DNA from: UBA6059 sp965227155
GTDB lineage: Bacteria; Bacteroidota; Bacteroidia; Cytophagales; Cyclobacteriaceae
Direction: 5' to 3'
DNA length: 64,000 bases
NCBI GenBank assembly: GCA_965227155.1
Contig: OZ245731.1
Coordinates: 1,550,001 to 1,614,000 of the forward strand
Numbering within the stretch: position 1 is the stretch's first letter; the number at the start of each line of letters is the position of its first letter. Made by a program: the position numbers and the translations under genes. The notes under the pieces were generated by a model. That model did not search any database. It worked only from the letters and a program-made list of their open reading frames with translations, and was not told where the DNA came from. This document shows positions 48,356 to 56,924 of this stretch, piece after piece.

Positions 48356-49060
48356 TTAAATCTGTATGATAAATACGGCGGGCTTTTTATGCAGACTTGG
48401 TTTTTGCTTTTTCCACTGGGCTATTGTCAGCGTTTGGATCATCTGGTCGGGTGCAGTAAGGTTGCAGGCTATACAAAGGCGGGTTTGTGGGTGACAGCTG
48501 TCGATCAGGTCGTTAAGTAGCTGATCATTACGGTAGGGTGTTTCCATGAAGATCTGTGCACCTCCTGTTTTTGCCGATTCCTTTTCAAGTTGCTTTATCG
48601 CTTGCTTTTTTTGCATTTTATCTACCGGCAGGTAACCATGAAAGGTAAACTGCTGACCATTCATTCCTGAGCCCATCATGGCCAAAATAAAGGCACTTGG
48701 TCCAACAAGAGGCTGCACAATGATTCCATGCTCATGGGCTAAAGCCACCAGTTTTGATCCAGGATCAGCAATGCCGGGGCTTCCCGCTTCCGACATAATC
48801 CCTGCTGATCTGGTTTTTAGCATAGTGAGATAATTGGATAGTTCCGCAGCTTCCGTATGCTTATTCAACACATGAAATTCCAGGGTTGAAATGTCGATCT
48901 CCAAATTGAGGCTGCTGATAAACCGCCGGGCTGTTCGTACATTTTCCACAAAAAACAATTGTGTGGCCCTGATCGTATCTTGAAGATATGTACCTAATAC
49001 GCCGCTTCCCGTGCCGGGAGCCAGTTCAATAGGTATCAGGTATAATACAGGATCATTCAT
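48356..49060 (-). CDS. SAM-dependent methyltransferase, RsmI-like tetrapyrrole-methylase fold
   Basis: 234 residues with the signature EAGSPGIADPG near 91-101, a hallmark of the RsmI/tetrapyrrole-methylase family, and hydrophobic LVGPSAFILAMMGSG near 118. RsmI makes a 2'-O-methyl on C1402 of 16S rRNA. The protein is shorter than RsmI (about 280) and lacks part of its N-terminal glycine loop (GNLGD), so it may be a related branch. The start is 3 bp from the start of the divergent DUF2905 gene. Confidence 0.8.
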   Translation of the reverse strand: MNDPVLYLIPIELAPGTGSGVLGTYLQDTIRATQLFFVENVRTARRFISSLNLEIDISTLEFHVLNKHTEAAELSNYLTMLKTRSAGIMSEAGSPGIADPGSKLVALAHEHGIIVQPLVGPSAFILAMMGSGMNGQQFTFHGYLPVDKMQKKQAIKQLEKESAKTGGAQIFMETPYRNDQLLNDLIDSCHPQTRLCIACNLTAPDQMIQTLTIAQWKKQKPSLHKKPAVFIIQI

Positions 49061-49063
49061 TAT

Positions 49064-49270
49064 ATGGGAAAATATTTGATCATCATTGGTCTTGCGCTGC
49101 TGCTCATTGGTTTAATCATTCATTTTAATCCTAACTGGCAAATCGGCAAGCTACCCGGCGATATTACCATAAAGAAAGAAAATTTTCAGCTCTACTTTCC
49201 CATTACTACCAGCCTGCTGATTTCTTTATTGCTGAGCCTGGTTATTTATTTTATAAATCGATTTAACTGA
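49064..49270 (+). CDS. DUF2905 small membrane protein
   Basis: 68 residues with two membrane helices (about 3-22 and 45-64) around the DUF2905 motif WQIGKLPGDITIKKENFQLYFPI. Function unknown; widespread in bacteria. Starts 3 bp from the divergent methyltransferase start, so its promoter must lie inside that gene. Its last 8 bases overlap the convergent hydrolase. Confidence 0.9.
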   Translation: MGKYLIIIGLALLLIGLIIHFNPNWQIGKLPGDITIKKENFQLYFPITTSLLISLLLSLVIYFINRFN

Positions 49271-50030
49271 TCTCTTTGTACTTTAATACAGTATCGATAA
49301 ATGCCTGGGACTGCTCTGCATGAATCCAATGGCCCGCGCGCTCTATAGTTACCAATTTTGAATTGGGGAATTGGTCTTTAAGCTGTTCCGCATCTTCATC
49401 CGTTACATAATGTGATTTTGCCCCCCTTATAAATAAGGCAGATCCATCAAATTGGTAATTCTTTGGTAGGGCTATGCCCACATTTTCAATTTTATCGTTA
49501 ATGACTTTTAGATTGATTTTCCAGGAAAAGCTTTGATCATCATCACGCCCTAAACTTTTCAGGAGAAATTGCCGCACAGCTGGTTCAGGGACGTATTTAG
49601 CCAACTGACTATCAGCTTCTTTTCTGGAATCAAGATTTTCTAAATCAATACTCATGAGCCCATCCAGGATAGTACGGTGATGTACAGGATAATGACGAGG
49701 TGCTATATCTGCTACTATGAGATCTGCCAGGCGATCCGGATAAAGGCACGCTGTAAACATGGCTACCTTTCCACCCATAGAGTGACCTAACAGGGTGGCT
49801 TTTTCTATTCCCTGCTGGTCCATAAATGCAACTACATCCGCGGCCATAGCATCGTAGGTCCATTCCTCGCTGTGCGGGCTTTGCCCATGATTTCGCTGGT
49901 CTAACAAATAAACATTAAAATGATCGGATAAAGACTTGCCTATGGAAAGCCAATTGTCTGAGGCACCAAATAATCCATGGAGGATGATAAGCGGTGCCCC
50001 CTCTCCCATTTCTCTGTAGTAAAGATTCAT
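49263..50030 (-). CDS. Alpha/beta-hydrolase (esterase-like, YbfF type)
   Basis: 255 residues: HGLFGASDNW oxyanion region near 18-27, the nucleophile in GHSMGG (Ser84), an acid near 208 and the catalytic histidine in GHWIHAEQ near the C-terminus. It resembles YbfF-type esterases/thioesterases; substrate unknown. Overlaps pdxJ by 4 bp, so it is coupled to the vitamin B6 gene, though no direct role there is known. Confidence 0.88.
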   Translation of the reverse strand: MNLYYREMGEGAPLIILHGLFGASDNWLSIGKSLSDHFNVYLLDQRNHGQSPHSEEWTYDAMAADVVAFMDQQGIEKATLLGHSMGGKVAMFTACLYPDRLADLIVADIAPRHYPVHHRTILDGLMSIDLENLDSRKEADSQLAKYVPEPAVRQFLLKSLGRDDDQSFSWKINLKVINDKIENVGIALPKNYQFDGSALFIRGAKSHYVTDEDAEQLKDQFPNSKLVTIERAGHWIHAEQSQAFIDTVLKYKEIS

Positions 50031-50743
50031 ACTTCTAGCTGTTTCAGGTAAAGCTGGATTGTGTTCTCAAGGCCATAATACAATGCATCGCATACCAGCG
50101 CATGGCCAATAGAAACTTCATCCATAAAGGGGATTGATTGCTTCAAAAATGCCAGGTTATTCAGATCCAGGTCATGGCCGGCATTAATGCCCAGCCCCAG
50201 ATCCTTTGCCATTTTGGCAGCTGCCACATATGATGCAACAGCCTTTTCTTTATTATGTACAAACATGCTGGCGTATGGTTCAGTATACAGCTCGATGCGA
50301 TCAGTGCCACATGCCTTTGCCCCCTCAATGATTTTTAGGTCTGGCTCTGCGAAAATAGAAACCCTTACTCCCCACGATTTAATCTCATTGACAATCTTAG
50401 TCAGGGTTTCCCGGTGATTGATGGTATCCCAACCGGCATTACTGGTCAGTGCATCCGGAGGGTCGGGCACAAGGGTGGCCTGCGCAGGCTTTACCTCCTT
50501 TATGATTTTCATGTATCGATCATCAGGGTAGCCTTCGATATTGAATTCCGTGGAAACCAAATCTTTTAGTGCATATACATCATTCCGTGTAATATGCCTT
50601 TCATCCGGTCTTGGATGCACCGTAATTCCCTGTGCACCAAACCTTTCACAATCCATCGCTACTTTCACAACATCCGGGTTGTTACCTCCTCTGGCATTTC
50701 TTAGGGTCGCGATTTTATTAATGTTTACACTTAAGCGTGTCAT
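50027..50743 (-). CDS. pdxJ: Pyridoxine 5'-phosphate synthase
   Basis: Condenses 1-deoxyxylulose 5-phosphate with aminoacetone 3-phosphate in de novo vitamin B6 synthesis. 238 residues from the ATG at 50743; a longer start at 50800 adds residues with no family match. TRLSVNINKIATLRNARGG at the start, PDERHITRNDV and GHDLDLNN are typical PdxJ motifs. Pairs with the downstream hydrolase (4-bp overlap); divergent from yqeY. Confidence 0.95.
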   Translation of the reverse strand: MTRLSVNINKIATLRNARGGNNPDVVKVAMDCERFGAQGITVHPRPDERHITRNDVYALKDLVSTEFNIEGYPDDRYMKIIKEVKPAQATLVPDPPDALTSNAGWDTINHRETLTKIVNEIKSWGVRVSIFAEPDLKIIEGAKACGTDRIELYTEPYASMFVHNKEKAVASYVAAAKMAKDLGLGINAGHDLDLNNLAFLKQSIPFMDEVSIGHALVCDALYYGLENTIQLYLKQLEV

Positions 50744-50812
50744 AGTCTGATGAGTTATATTGTATAACTTTGAAAGCAAGTTAATGATTTCAAAAGCCAA
50801 GAATACTTAATT

Positions 50813-51262
50813 ATGAGCCTGAAAAAGACAATTGATGACGAAATAAAGAATGCCATGCGAGCCAAAGATAAAGATCGGCTTACTGCTTTGCGTTCAATAA
50901 AATCACTTATTCTATTGGCGGAAACGGAAAAAGCCGGCTCTCATGAGCTTGATGAAGCTGCAGAAATGGCTATCCTCACCAAAGCTGCCAAACAACGAAG
51001 GGATTCACTTGCTGTGTATAAGGAGCAAGGCAGGCAGGATCTGGCCGATAAAGAAGAGCAGGAACTTAAAGTCATCGAAGAGTTTCTACCAAAGCAAATG
51101 AGTGAGGATGAAATAAAATCGGCACTAAAGGAAATTATTGCAGAAAGTGGTGCTGAAGGCATGAAGGATATGGGAAAAGTGATGGGTATGGCCACTAAAA
51201 AACTAGCCGGTAAGGCTGATAACAAAATAATCTCATCCCTGGTAAAAGAATTGCTGAGTTGA
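50813..51262 (+). CDS. yqeY: GatB/YqeY-domain protein
   Basis: 149 residues, all alpha, with SLKKTIDDEIKNAMRAKDKDRL at the start and a C-terminal KDMGKVMGMATKKLAGKAD, the YqeY pattern. The fold resembles the tRNA-binding tail of GatB; molecular role unknown. A TAACTTTG -7-like element lies at 50765-50772. Followed 1 bp later by the CvpA-like gene. Confidence 0.9.
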   Translation: MSLKKTIDDEIKNAMRAKDKDRLTALRSIKSLILLAETEKAGSHELDEAAEMAILTKAAKQRRDSLAVYKEQGRQDLADKEEQELKVIEEFLPKQMSEDEIKSALKEIIAESGAEGMKDMGKVMGMATKKLAGKADNKIISSLVKELLS

Positions 51263-51263
51263 C

Positions 51264-51815
51264 GTGAAAATCCTTGATATTATATTGGTTGTCTTATTGA
51301 TTTTTGGGGCCGTACGCGGATTCCAAACCGGTCTTTTATTGGAATTGATCCAGTTCACCTCATTTTTCATTGCACTGATTGTGGCCTTTAACCTAATGGA
51401 CAATGCAGTGCTGTTTCTTGAGCAACATTTTGACCAACCCAAAGGCCTACTTTCTATCTTTTCTTTTGTTGGCTTGTTTATCATTGTCATTGTAGCACTT
51501 AATCTTTTGGGTAAAGGCATCAAATCCCTGCTTGATATGACCTTACTGGGTAGTCTGGACGATATTGCCGGAGCAGCGCTCGGCATATTCAAATGGGCAC
51601 TTATGATCAGTATATTTTTCTGGATCTTCACCTATTTCGATATTACCATATCGGCAGAATATCGGGCTGGCACATATGTTTATCCAGTTATTGAGTCTAT
51701 AGCTCCCTGGTTATTAGAGCAGTTAGCCACTGTGTTTCCGTTTATCCAGGATTTGATTGATCAAAGCAAAGAAATGATCAAGAAAGACGAACAGATGGCT
51801 TTCACATTAACTTAA
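51264..51815 (+). CDS. CvpA-family membrane protein
   Basis: 183 residues with four membrane helices (about 4-20, 25-45, 62-80 and 103-122), the CvpA layout, and an unconserved basic C-terminus. CvpA is needed for colicin V production in E. coli and for membrane integrity elsewhere. The start is GTG one base after the yqeY stop, supporting coupling. Confidence 0.85.
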   Translation: MKILDIILVVLLIFGAVRGFQTGLLLELIQFTSFFIALIVAFNLMDNAVLFLEQHFDQPKGLLSIFSFVGLFIIVIVALNLLGKGIKSLLDMTLLGSLDDIAGAALGIFKWALMISIFFWIFTYFDITISAEYRAGTYVYPVIESIAPWLLEQLATVFPFIQDLIDQSKEMIKKDEQMAFTLT

Positions 51816-51887
51816 TCCTGTGTGCCATTAAAAATTTTGATCATTTCGTTTATATTGTTGTTACATAACTAACAAGTAGCTTTTTTA

Positions 51888-52658
51888 ATGAGTATAAATC
51901 CCGAATTTAGAGAAGAAAAGGGTTTCAAGTTTCTGGAAAGAGGCGAGGGAGAGGTCGTCATTCTCCTCCATGGACTTTTTGGTGCATTAAGTAATTGGGA
52001 GGGTGTAGTCAATCGGTTTTCCGACAGATATCACATCGTAATTCCTATGTTGCCGATATATGAAATGCCAATTCGAGAAGCCGGCCTTGACGGACTGGTG
52101 GACTACCTAGAAGGTTTTATCGAAATGAAAGGCTTCAATGAGTTTATCCTTATGGGTAATTCGTTGGGCGGCCATGTCGCACTCATCTATACCCTCAAAA
52201 ATCCCGGGAAGGTAAAAAAGCTTATGCTAACCGGTAGCAGTGGACTTTTTGAAAACTCAATGGGTGGCAGCTTCCCTCGTAGAGGAAGCTACGATTACAT
52301 CAAAGAAAGAGTGGAATATACCTTTTACGACCCCAAAACTGCCACTAAAGAATATATTGACGAGGTTTTCGAAACTGTAAAGAGCATCCCTAAAGCAATG
52401 CGTGTAGTGGCTATTGCCAAATCAGCACAGCGACACAACATGGCCGATCAGCTGCCAAATATTGATGTGCCTACCTTATTGATCTGGGGACTCAATGATA
52501 CTATTACGCCACCTATGGTTGCCCATGACTTTAATCGCCTGATCAAGAATTCGAAGCTCAGGTTTATTGATAAATGCTGCCATGCACCCATGATGGAGCA
52601 CCCCGAGAAGTTTAATGATATATTGGAAGAGTTTTTGCAAGAACCAGTTTTAGCATGA
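51888..52658 (+). CDS. Alpha/beta-hydrolase
   Basis: 256 residues: HGLFGALSNWEG near 28-39, nucleophile GNSLGG (Ser92), an acid in LLIWGLNDTITPP and a histidine in HAPMMEHPEKF. The pattern is a typical haloperoxidase/epoxide-hydrolase-like fold; substrate unknown. Overlaps the CBS gene by 4 bp (ATGA), and nadK follows, an arrangement seen in many Bacteroidota. Confidence 0.88.
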   Translation: MSINPEFREEKGFKFLERGEGEVVILLHGLFGALSNWEGVVNRFSDRYHIVIPMLPIYEMPIREAGLDGLVDYLEGFIEMKGFNEFILMGNSLGGHVALIYTLKNPGKVKKLMLTGSSGLFENSMGGSFPRRGSYDYIKERVEYTFYDPKTATKEYIDEVFETVKSIPKAMRVVAIAKSAQRHNMADQLPNIDVPTLLIWGLNDTITPPMVAHDFNRLIKNSKLRFIDKCCHAPMMEHPEKFNDILEEFLQEPVLA

Positions 52659-53320
52659 TAGCCAAGGATCTAATCAACTATATGATACCCCCCTTAAAGC
52701 CTGATGACCCAATCGACAAGGCTTTTAAATGGATGGATGAACTGAGAATAAATGAACTCCCTGTGGTAGACAATGGGAAGTTTTTGGGCATTATCAATGA
52801 AAAATCCATCATGGATCAAGAGGAAAGAATCCGCATGGTACAGGATGTGAACTTGCAGGGTATCGATAATATTATCACAGAAGATCATCATTATTATGAA
52901 GTACTCAAGCTAGCCTACCGCGAAGGTTTAAAGCTAGTGGCAGTTCTTGATACTGAAAATATGTATGCGGGAGTCGTATCAGTAGAGGATGTGGTAGAAG
53001 CATTTGCACAAACCTCTTCTATAAAAAGTGCGGGCGCCATCATTCTTTTGCACATGCGGCATAATGACTATTCCCTTTCTGAAATCAGCCGCCTTGTAGA
53101 ATCTAATAATGCTAAAATCCTTAGCTCCTACATAACAGCCGATATCGAAGATCCTGAGTACATTATACTCACACTGAAAATTAACCTCGAGGACCCTGAC
53201 AGGGTATTGGCTACATTGGAGCGATTTGGCTATAAGGTTCAATCAAAGCATGTTGATAAAAGCGGCAACAACGCTGATCAGGAGCGCTACGACATCCTGA
53301 TGAAGTATCTACAGATTTAA
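52655..53320 (+). CDS. CBS-domain protein with ACT-like C-terminus
   Basis: 221 residues: two CBS domains (about 6-57 and 68-123; NELPVVDNGKFLGIINEKSI, VAVLDTENMYAGVVSVEDV) that usually bind adenosyl ligands, then a region resembling an ACT domain (about 135-205). A probable ligand-sensing regulator. Lies between a hydrolase and nadK in one operon, so it could sense NAD(P) or nucleotide levels; inference only. Confidence 0.85.
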   Translation: MIAKDLINYMIPPLKPDDPIDKAFKWMDELRINELPVVDNGKFLGIINEKSIMDQEERIRMVQDVNLQGIDNIITEDHHYYEVLKLAYREGLKLVAVLDTENMYAGVVSVEDVVEAFAQTSSIKSAGAIILLHMRHNDYSLSEISRLVESNNAKILSSYITADIEDPEYIILTLKINLEDPDRVLATLERFGYKVQSKHVDKSGNNADQERYDILMKYLQI

Positions 53321-53328
53321 GGTTTATC

Positions 53329-54204
53329 ATGCGTATTGCTCTACATGGACGGCATTTTTCTGAGGATACCAAACCTTATATCAAGCAAATCTTTGATACA
53401 CTGGAGCAGTACAAGGTCAATGTAATCATATCTGACCAGTTGAAATCTAAGAATAGCAACCTGGGTATTGATCTTGATGATTTTCCAGTTTTTAATGATT
53501 CTCCTTCTCTGGGTGATGTGGATTATCTCTTTAGTATGGGTGGTGATGGTACTTTGCTGGAAGCACTTACCTACATAAGAAGACAGCAGACACCTATTTT
53601 AGGCATAAATACCGGAAGGCTTGGTTTTCTAGCTACAATTGCCAAATCCAACATCAAGGATGCGCTGGATAGTTTTTTTAGTGGTAAATATTGGTTAGAT
53701 GAGCGCACTTTATTGCATGTAGATAGTGCCCCTGGGCTTTATGAAGATGTCAACTTCGCCTTGAATGAGTTTGCCATCATGAAGAAGGATACCTCTTCTA
53801 TGATTACTGTAAAGTGCTACATTGATGGGGAATTTCTAAATACGTATTGGGGTGATGGGCTGATGGTTTCTACACCCACAGGAAGTACGGGCTATTCTCT
53901 GTCCTGCGGTGGGCCGGTAGTGTTACCACAGTCAAACAACTTTATTATTACTCCCGTAAGTCCGCATAATCTAAATGTTAGACCCATGGTAGTGAGTGAT
54001 AGTAGTGTTATCTCCTTTAAAATTGAAAGTCGGGGCATTAATTTCCTTACATCCCTGGATTCCAGGTCGTATACGGTCGACAATACGGTGCAGCTTGCCG
54101 TGCGAAAAGAGAATTTTAAAGCCAAACTAATCAAGCTTGAAGGCTACACTTTTCTGGATACATTGAGAAATAAGCTCAATTGGGGCTACGATATACGTAA
54201 TTAG
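53329..54204 (+). CDS. nadK: NAD kinase
   Basis: Phosphorylates NAD to NADP. 291 residues: GGDGT (71-75), NTGRLGF (94-100), the metal/phosphate-binding region with DGLMVSTPTGSTGYS near 180-194 and PHNLNVRP near 220. All NAD-kinase motifs are present and the length is typical. Confidence 0.96.
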   Translation: MRIALHGRHFSEDTKPYIKQIFDTLEQYKVNVIISDQLKSKNSNLGIDLDDFPVFNDSPSLGDVDYLFSMGGDGTLLEALTYIRRQQTPILGINTGRLGFLATIAKSNIKDALDSFFSGKYWLDERTLLHVDSAPGLYEDVNFALNEFAIMKKDTSSMITVKCYIDGEFLNTYWGDGLMVSTPTGSTGYSLSCGGPVVLPQSNNFIITPVSPHNLNVRPMVVSDSSVISFKIESRGINFLTSLDSRSYTVDNTVQLAVRKENFKAKLIKLEGYTFLDTLRNKLNWGYDIRN

Positions 54205-54272
54205 TCGAAAAAGCCTGTTTTTAATTCAATAGATTTATACTTTTGTTATTCTAGAAATAATAATGTGGCGAT

Positions 54273-55367
54273 ATGCGTAAAATTATAGCCTTACTAATCA
54301 TTACAATGCTGGGAACTTTATTGATCCCGGAAGAGGCAGAAGCCCAACGAAGAAGAAGGTATAAACCGAAGTATCGCAAGAACAGGTCTATTTCTAATTA
54401 TCGTGGAGCGAGTGGAGGGACAATAAGTAACTCTGCCAAATACCATGTACTAAGCATTAGCATTAATGCGAATAATTATTTCGGTGATCTTGCTCCTGTC
54501 GCTGAAGCTGCAAGTACTGATATCTCATTTACACGACCTGGCGTGGGCATTACTTATGGTTATCATTTCACCCCATGGCTTACAGCAAGGCTCGGTCTTA
54601 CCTGGGTGCGCTTACAAGGTGATGACAATGTATCCGCTGACCCAAGCATATATGCAAGCTTGACACGATACACTCGAAACCTGTCTTTTAGAAACGATCT
54701 TTTTGAATTTGCCGGTGGATTTGAAATAGACTTAATCCCTAACTACAGAGGCCCATACAGCAGACCCCCTTTTACACCTTTTGCATTTATAGGAATTGCA
54801 GGGTTTTCTTCAAATCCTAAAGGATTAGCTCCAGAAACCGCTCCTAACGGCAATAGCCTATCAGAAGCCGGAACATGGGTTCCTTTAAGACCCCTTGGTA
54901 CTGAAGGACAATATGTAGATGGCAGCGGCGTTGATCCCTACGGTAGATTTAATATTGCAGTACCACTTGGTTTAGGTGTAAAGCTGGCACTACCTGGAAA
55001 TCTTGATGTTGCCCTGGAATTTGGCTATCGTCTGCTATTTACTGATTATATTGACGATGTTAGCGGAAGTTATGTGGATCTGGGATCACTCGATAGTGAC
55101 CTGGCCAGAGCCATGTCTGATCGCTCGACAGAGGCAGTGGCTGTATTGACCAATGAACAAAGGGATTTCCAAAGAATTGAAGAAGCAGGTGTAGGAAGAT
55201 TGAGCTCCTATGTTTCTGAAGTCAATGGAGAAAGATATGCTGTAATACCCGGCTATGGAAATGCCGAACAAATACGCGGGAATGAGGATAATGACATGTA
55301 CTTTATTACACAAATCAGAATATCCTACCTTCTTTCAAAAGGAAGGGGAGGCGCCCGTTTCAGATAA
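54273..55367 (+). CDS. DUF6089 outer-membrane beta-barrel protein
   Basis: 364 residues: signal peptide (1-25, ending AEAQ), a basic segment (RRRRYKPKYRKNR), then a beta-barrel-like domain with YFGDLAPVAE, GITYGYHFTPWLTAR and alternating aromatic strands, the pattern of DUF6089 (PorG-like) proteins, which take part in type IX secretion in some Bacteroidota. A TACTTTTG -7-like element lies at 54238-54245. A paralogue follows 10 bp later. Confidence 0.85.
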   Translation: MRKIIALLIITMLGTLLIPEEAEAQRRRRYKPKYRKNRSISNYRGASGGTISNSAKYHVLSISINANNYFGDLAPVAEAASTDISFTRPGVGITYGYHFTPWLTARLGLTWVRLQGDDNVSADPSIYASLTRYTRNLSFRNDLFEFAGGFEIDLIPNYRGPYSRPPFTPFAFIGIAGFSSNPKGLAPETAPNGNSLSEAGTWVPLRPLGTEGQYVDGSGVDPYGRFNIAVPLGLGVKLALPGNLDVALEFGYRLLFTDYIDDVSGSYVDLGSLDSDLARAMSDRSTEAVAVLTNEQRDFQRIEEAGVGRLSSYVSEVNGERYAVIPGYGNAEQIRGNEDNDMYFITQIRISYLLSKGRGGARFR

Positions 55368-55377
55368 TTTCAAACTG

Positions 55378-56112
55378 TTGATAAACAAAACCTTACATAA
55401 ATATGCCAGGTGGGCTTCCATCTGGCTATTTTTATTGTTTTCAGGCATAGTATTCACACCACAAAAAGCTAACGCTCAATTTTTAGAATATGGCGGAGGT
55501 ATAGGTTTCCTAAATTATGCCGGTGACCTAAACCGTGGGTACCCTGTCGAAAATATAGGTGTTGGCATAACGCTCCTCCACAGAATGAACCTTAGTGATA
55601 TTGTTAGCATAAAATATGCTGGCGGGATCGGTAAAATATCCGGAAGCGATGAAAATGCTTTTGATGCTTTTGGAAATGTAAGGAACCGTTCATTTTCGAG
55701 AAATGTAATCGAAGGAACACTTACCCTGGAATATAATTTCCTGGACTACAAACATGAGCATTCTCCTATTCGCTGGTCACCATACCTTTTTGGCGGTGTG
55801 GGGTTTGCCAAATTATTAGGAGAACAAACCGGAGACTATAATGATTTTCAACCTATTTTGCCTTTTGGCCTAGGTTTTAAGCACCTGATTGGAAAGCAGT
55901 TTTCCCTGGGATTAGAGTTTGGATTACGCAAAACCTTTTTTGATGAATTGGATGAAGTATCAGGTGGAGATCAGGAAATCAAGGATTTTAACTATGGAAA
56001 TCCTGAAACCAATGATTGGTACTCTTTCACCTCTATTACCCTTACCTACATTCTATATGAGATCCCCTGCCCCTTCCGCTACATTCCAAACCGCTCGATA
56101 TATCGGAATTAA
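55378..56112 (+). CDS. DUF6089 outer-membrane beta-barrel protein (paralogue)
   Basis: The best start is TTG at 55378: it gives a perfect signal peptide (LINKTLHKYARWASIWLFLL, cleaved after ANA) and a 10-bp gap to the previous gene. The longer frame from 55255 overlaps the previous gene by 113 bp and has no signal at its N-terminus. The mature protein has YGGGIGFLNYAGDLN and TLEYNFLDYKHEHS strands of the same barrel family. 244 residues. Next is uppS, so the pair borders the outer-membrane biogenesis cluster. Confidence 0.82.
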   Translation: MINKTLHKYARWASIWLFLLFSGIVFTPQKANAQFLEYGGGIGFLNYAGDLNRGYPVENIGVGITLLHRMNLSDIVSIKYAGGIGKISGSDENAFDAFGNVRNRSFSRNVIEGTLTLEYNFLDYKHEHSPIRWSPYLFGGVGFAKLLGEQTGDYNDFQPILPFGLGFKHLIGKQFSLGLEFGLRKTFFDELDEVSGGDQEIKDFNYGNPETNDWYSFTSITLTYILYEIPCPFRYIPNRSIYRN

Positions 56113-56179
56113 GTTTCTTATTCTTTGAAAAAAAGCCCAAATTTGTGGTTCGATTTTAAGCGAGGCACTTTTTTTATTA

Positions 56180-56917
56180 ATGGAAGAGGTTATTGACAGA
56201 CATAATTTGCCTTCCCATGTGGCAATAATCATGGATGGGAACGGCAGATGGGCTAGTAAGAAAGGGGCTGCCAGAATCTTCGGACATCAAAGTGCTATAG
56301 AGGCGGTAAGGGCAGCTACTGAAGGTTGTGCTGAACTTGAGATCAAATATTTAACCTTATATGCCTTTAGCACTGAAAATTGGGCTAGGCCAAAAGCGGA
56401 AGTGGATGGGCTTATGAGTTTGCTGGTGCGGACAATAAATAGTGAATTGTCTACACTATTGAAAAATAATGTGCGTTTGAATACCATTGGTGATATTAGC
56501 TTATTACCTTCAGGCGCACAAAAAAAGCTGGAAGAAGGAAAGCAATTAACAGCCAGCAATAATGGGCTTGAGCTCATTTTGGCTTTAAACTATAGCGGAC
56601 GCTGGGAGATTATGCAAGCAGCAAAAAAGATGGCGGAAGCCATTAAAGCTGATGACCTGACAGTTGATGACATAACCCCCGATGAGTTCGCAACTTATTT
56701 AGAAACTAAGGGTGTACCTGACCCGGAACTGTTAATCCGAACAAGTGGCGAGATGCGGATCAGCAATTTTATGCTGTGGCAGATGGCTTACACGGAACTA
56801 TATTTTACCAATGTCCTTTGGCCTGATTTTAGAAAACCTGATTTGCACGCTGCTATTAAGGAGTACCAGCGGAGAGAAAGAAGGTTCGGTAAAATTAGTG
56901 AACAGATAAACTCCTAA
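56180..56917 (+). CDS. uppS: Undecaprenyl-diphosphate synthase (isoprenyl transferase)
   Basis: Makes the lipid carrier for peptidoglycan and O-antigen. 245 residues: catalytic Asp19 in MDGNGRWA (18-25), ENWARP near 77, and RTSGEMRISNFMLWQ near 190-204 with the family arginines. Followed by bamA 7 bp later; the linkage of cis-prenyl transferase and BamA is typical of Bacteroidota. Confidence 0.95.
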   Translation: MEEVIDRHNLPSHVAIIMDGNGRWASKKGAARIFGHQSAIEAVRAATEGCAELEIKYLTLYAFSTENWARPKAEVDGLMSLLVRTINSELSTLLKNNVRLNTIGDISLLPSGAQKKLEEGKQLTASNNGLELILALNYSGRWEIMQAAKKMAEAIKADDLTVDDITPDEFATYLETKGVPDPELLIRTSGEMRISNFMLWQMAYTELYFTNVLWPDFRKPDLHAAIKEYQRRERRFGKISEQINS

Positions 56918-56924
56918 CCACATC

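Noticed and set aside
50027..50800. Longer pdxJ start
   Set aside because: The 19 extra residues do not match PdxJ, whose usual N-terminus begins at the ATG at 50743.
55255..56112. ATG-start version of the second DUF6089 protein
   Set aside because: Overlaps the first paralogue by 113 bp and puts the signal peptide about 40 residues from the N-terminus; TTG at 55378 gives a normal signal peptide.
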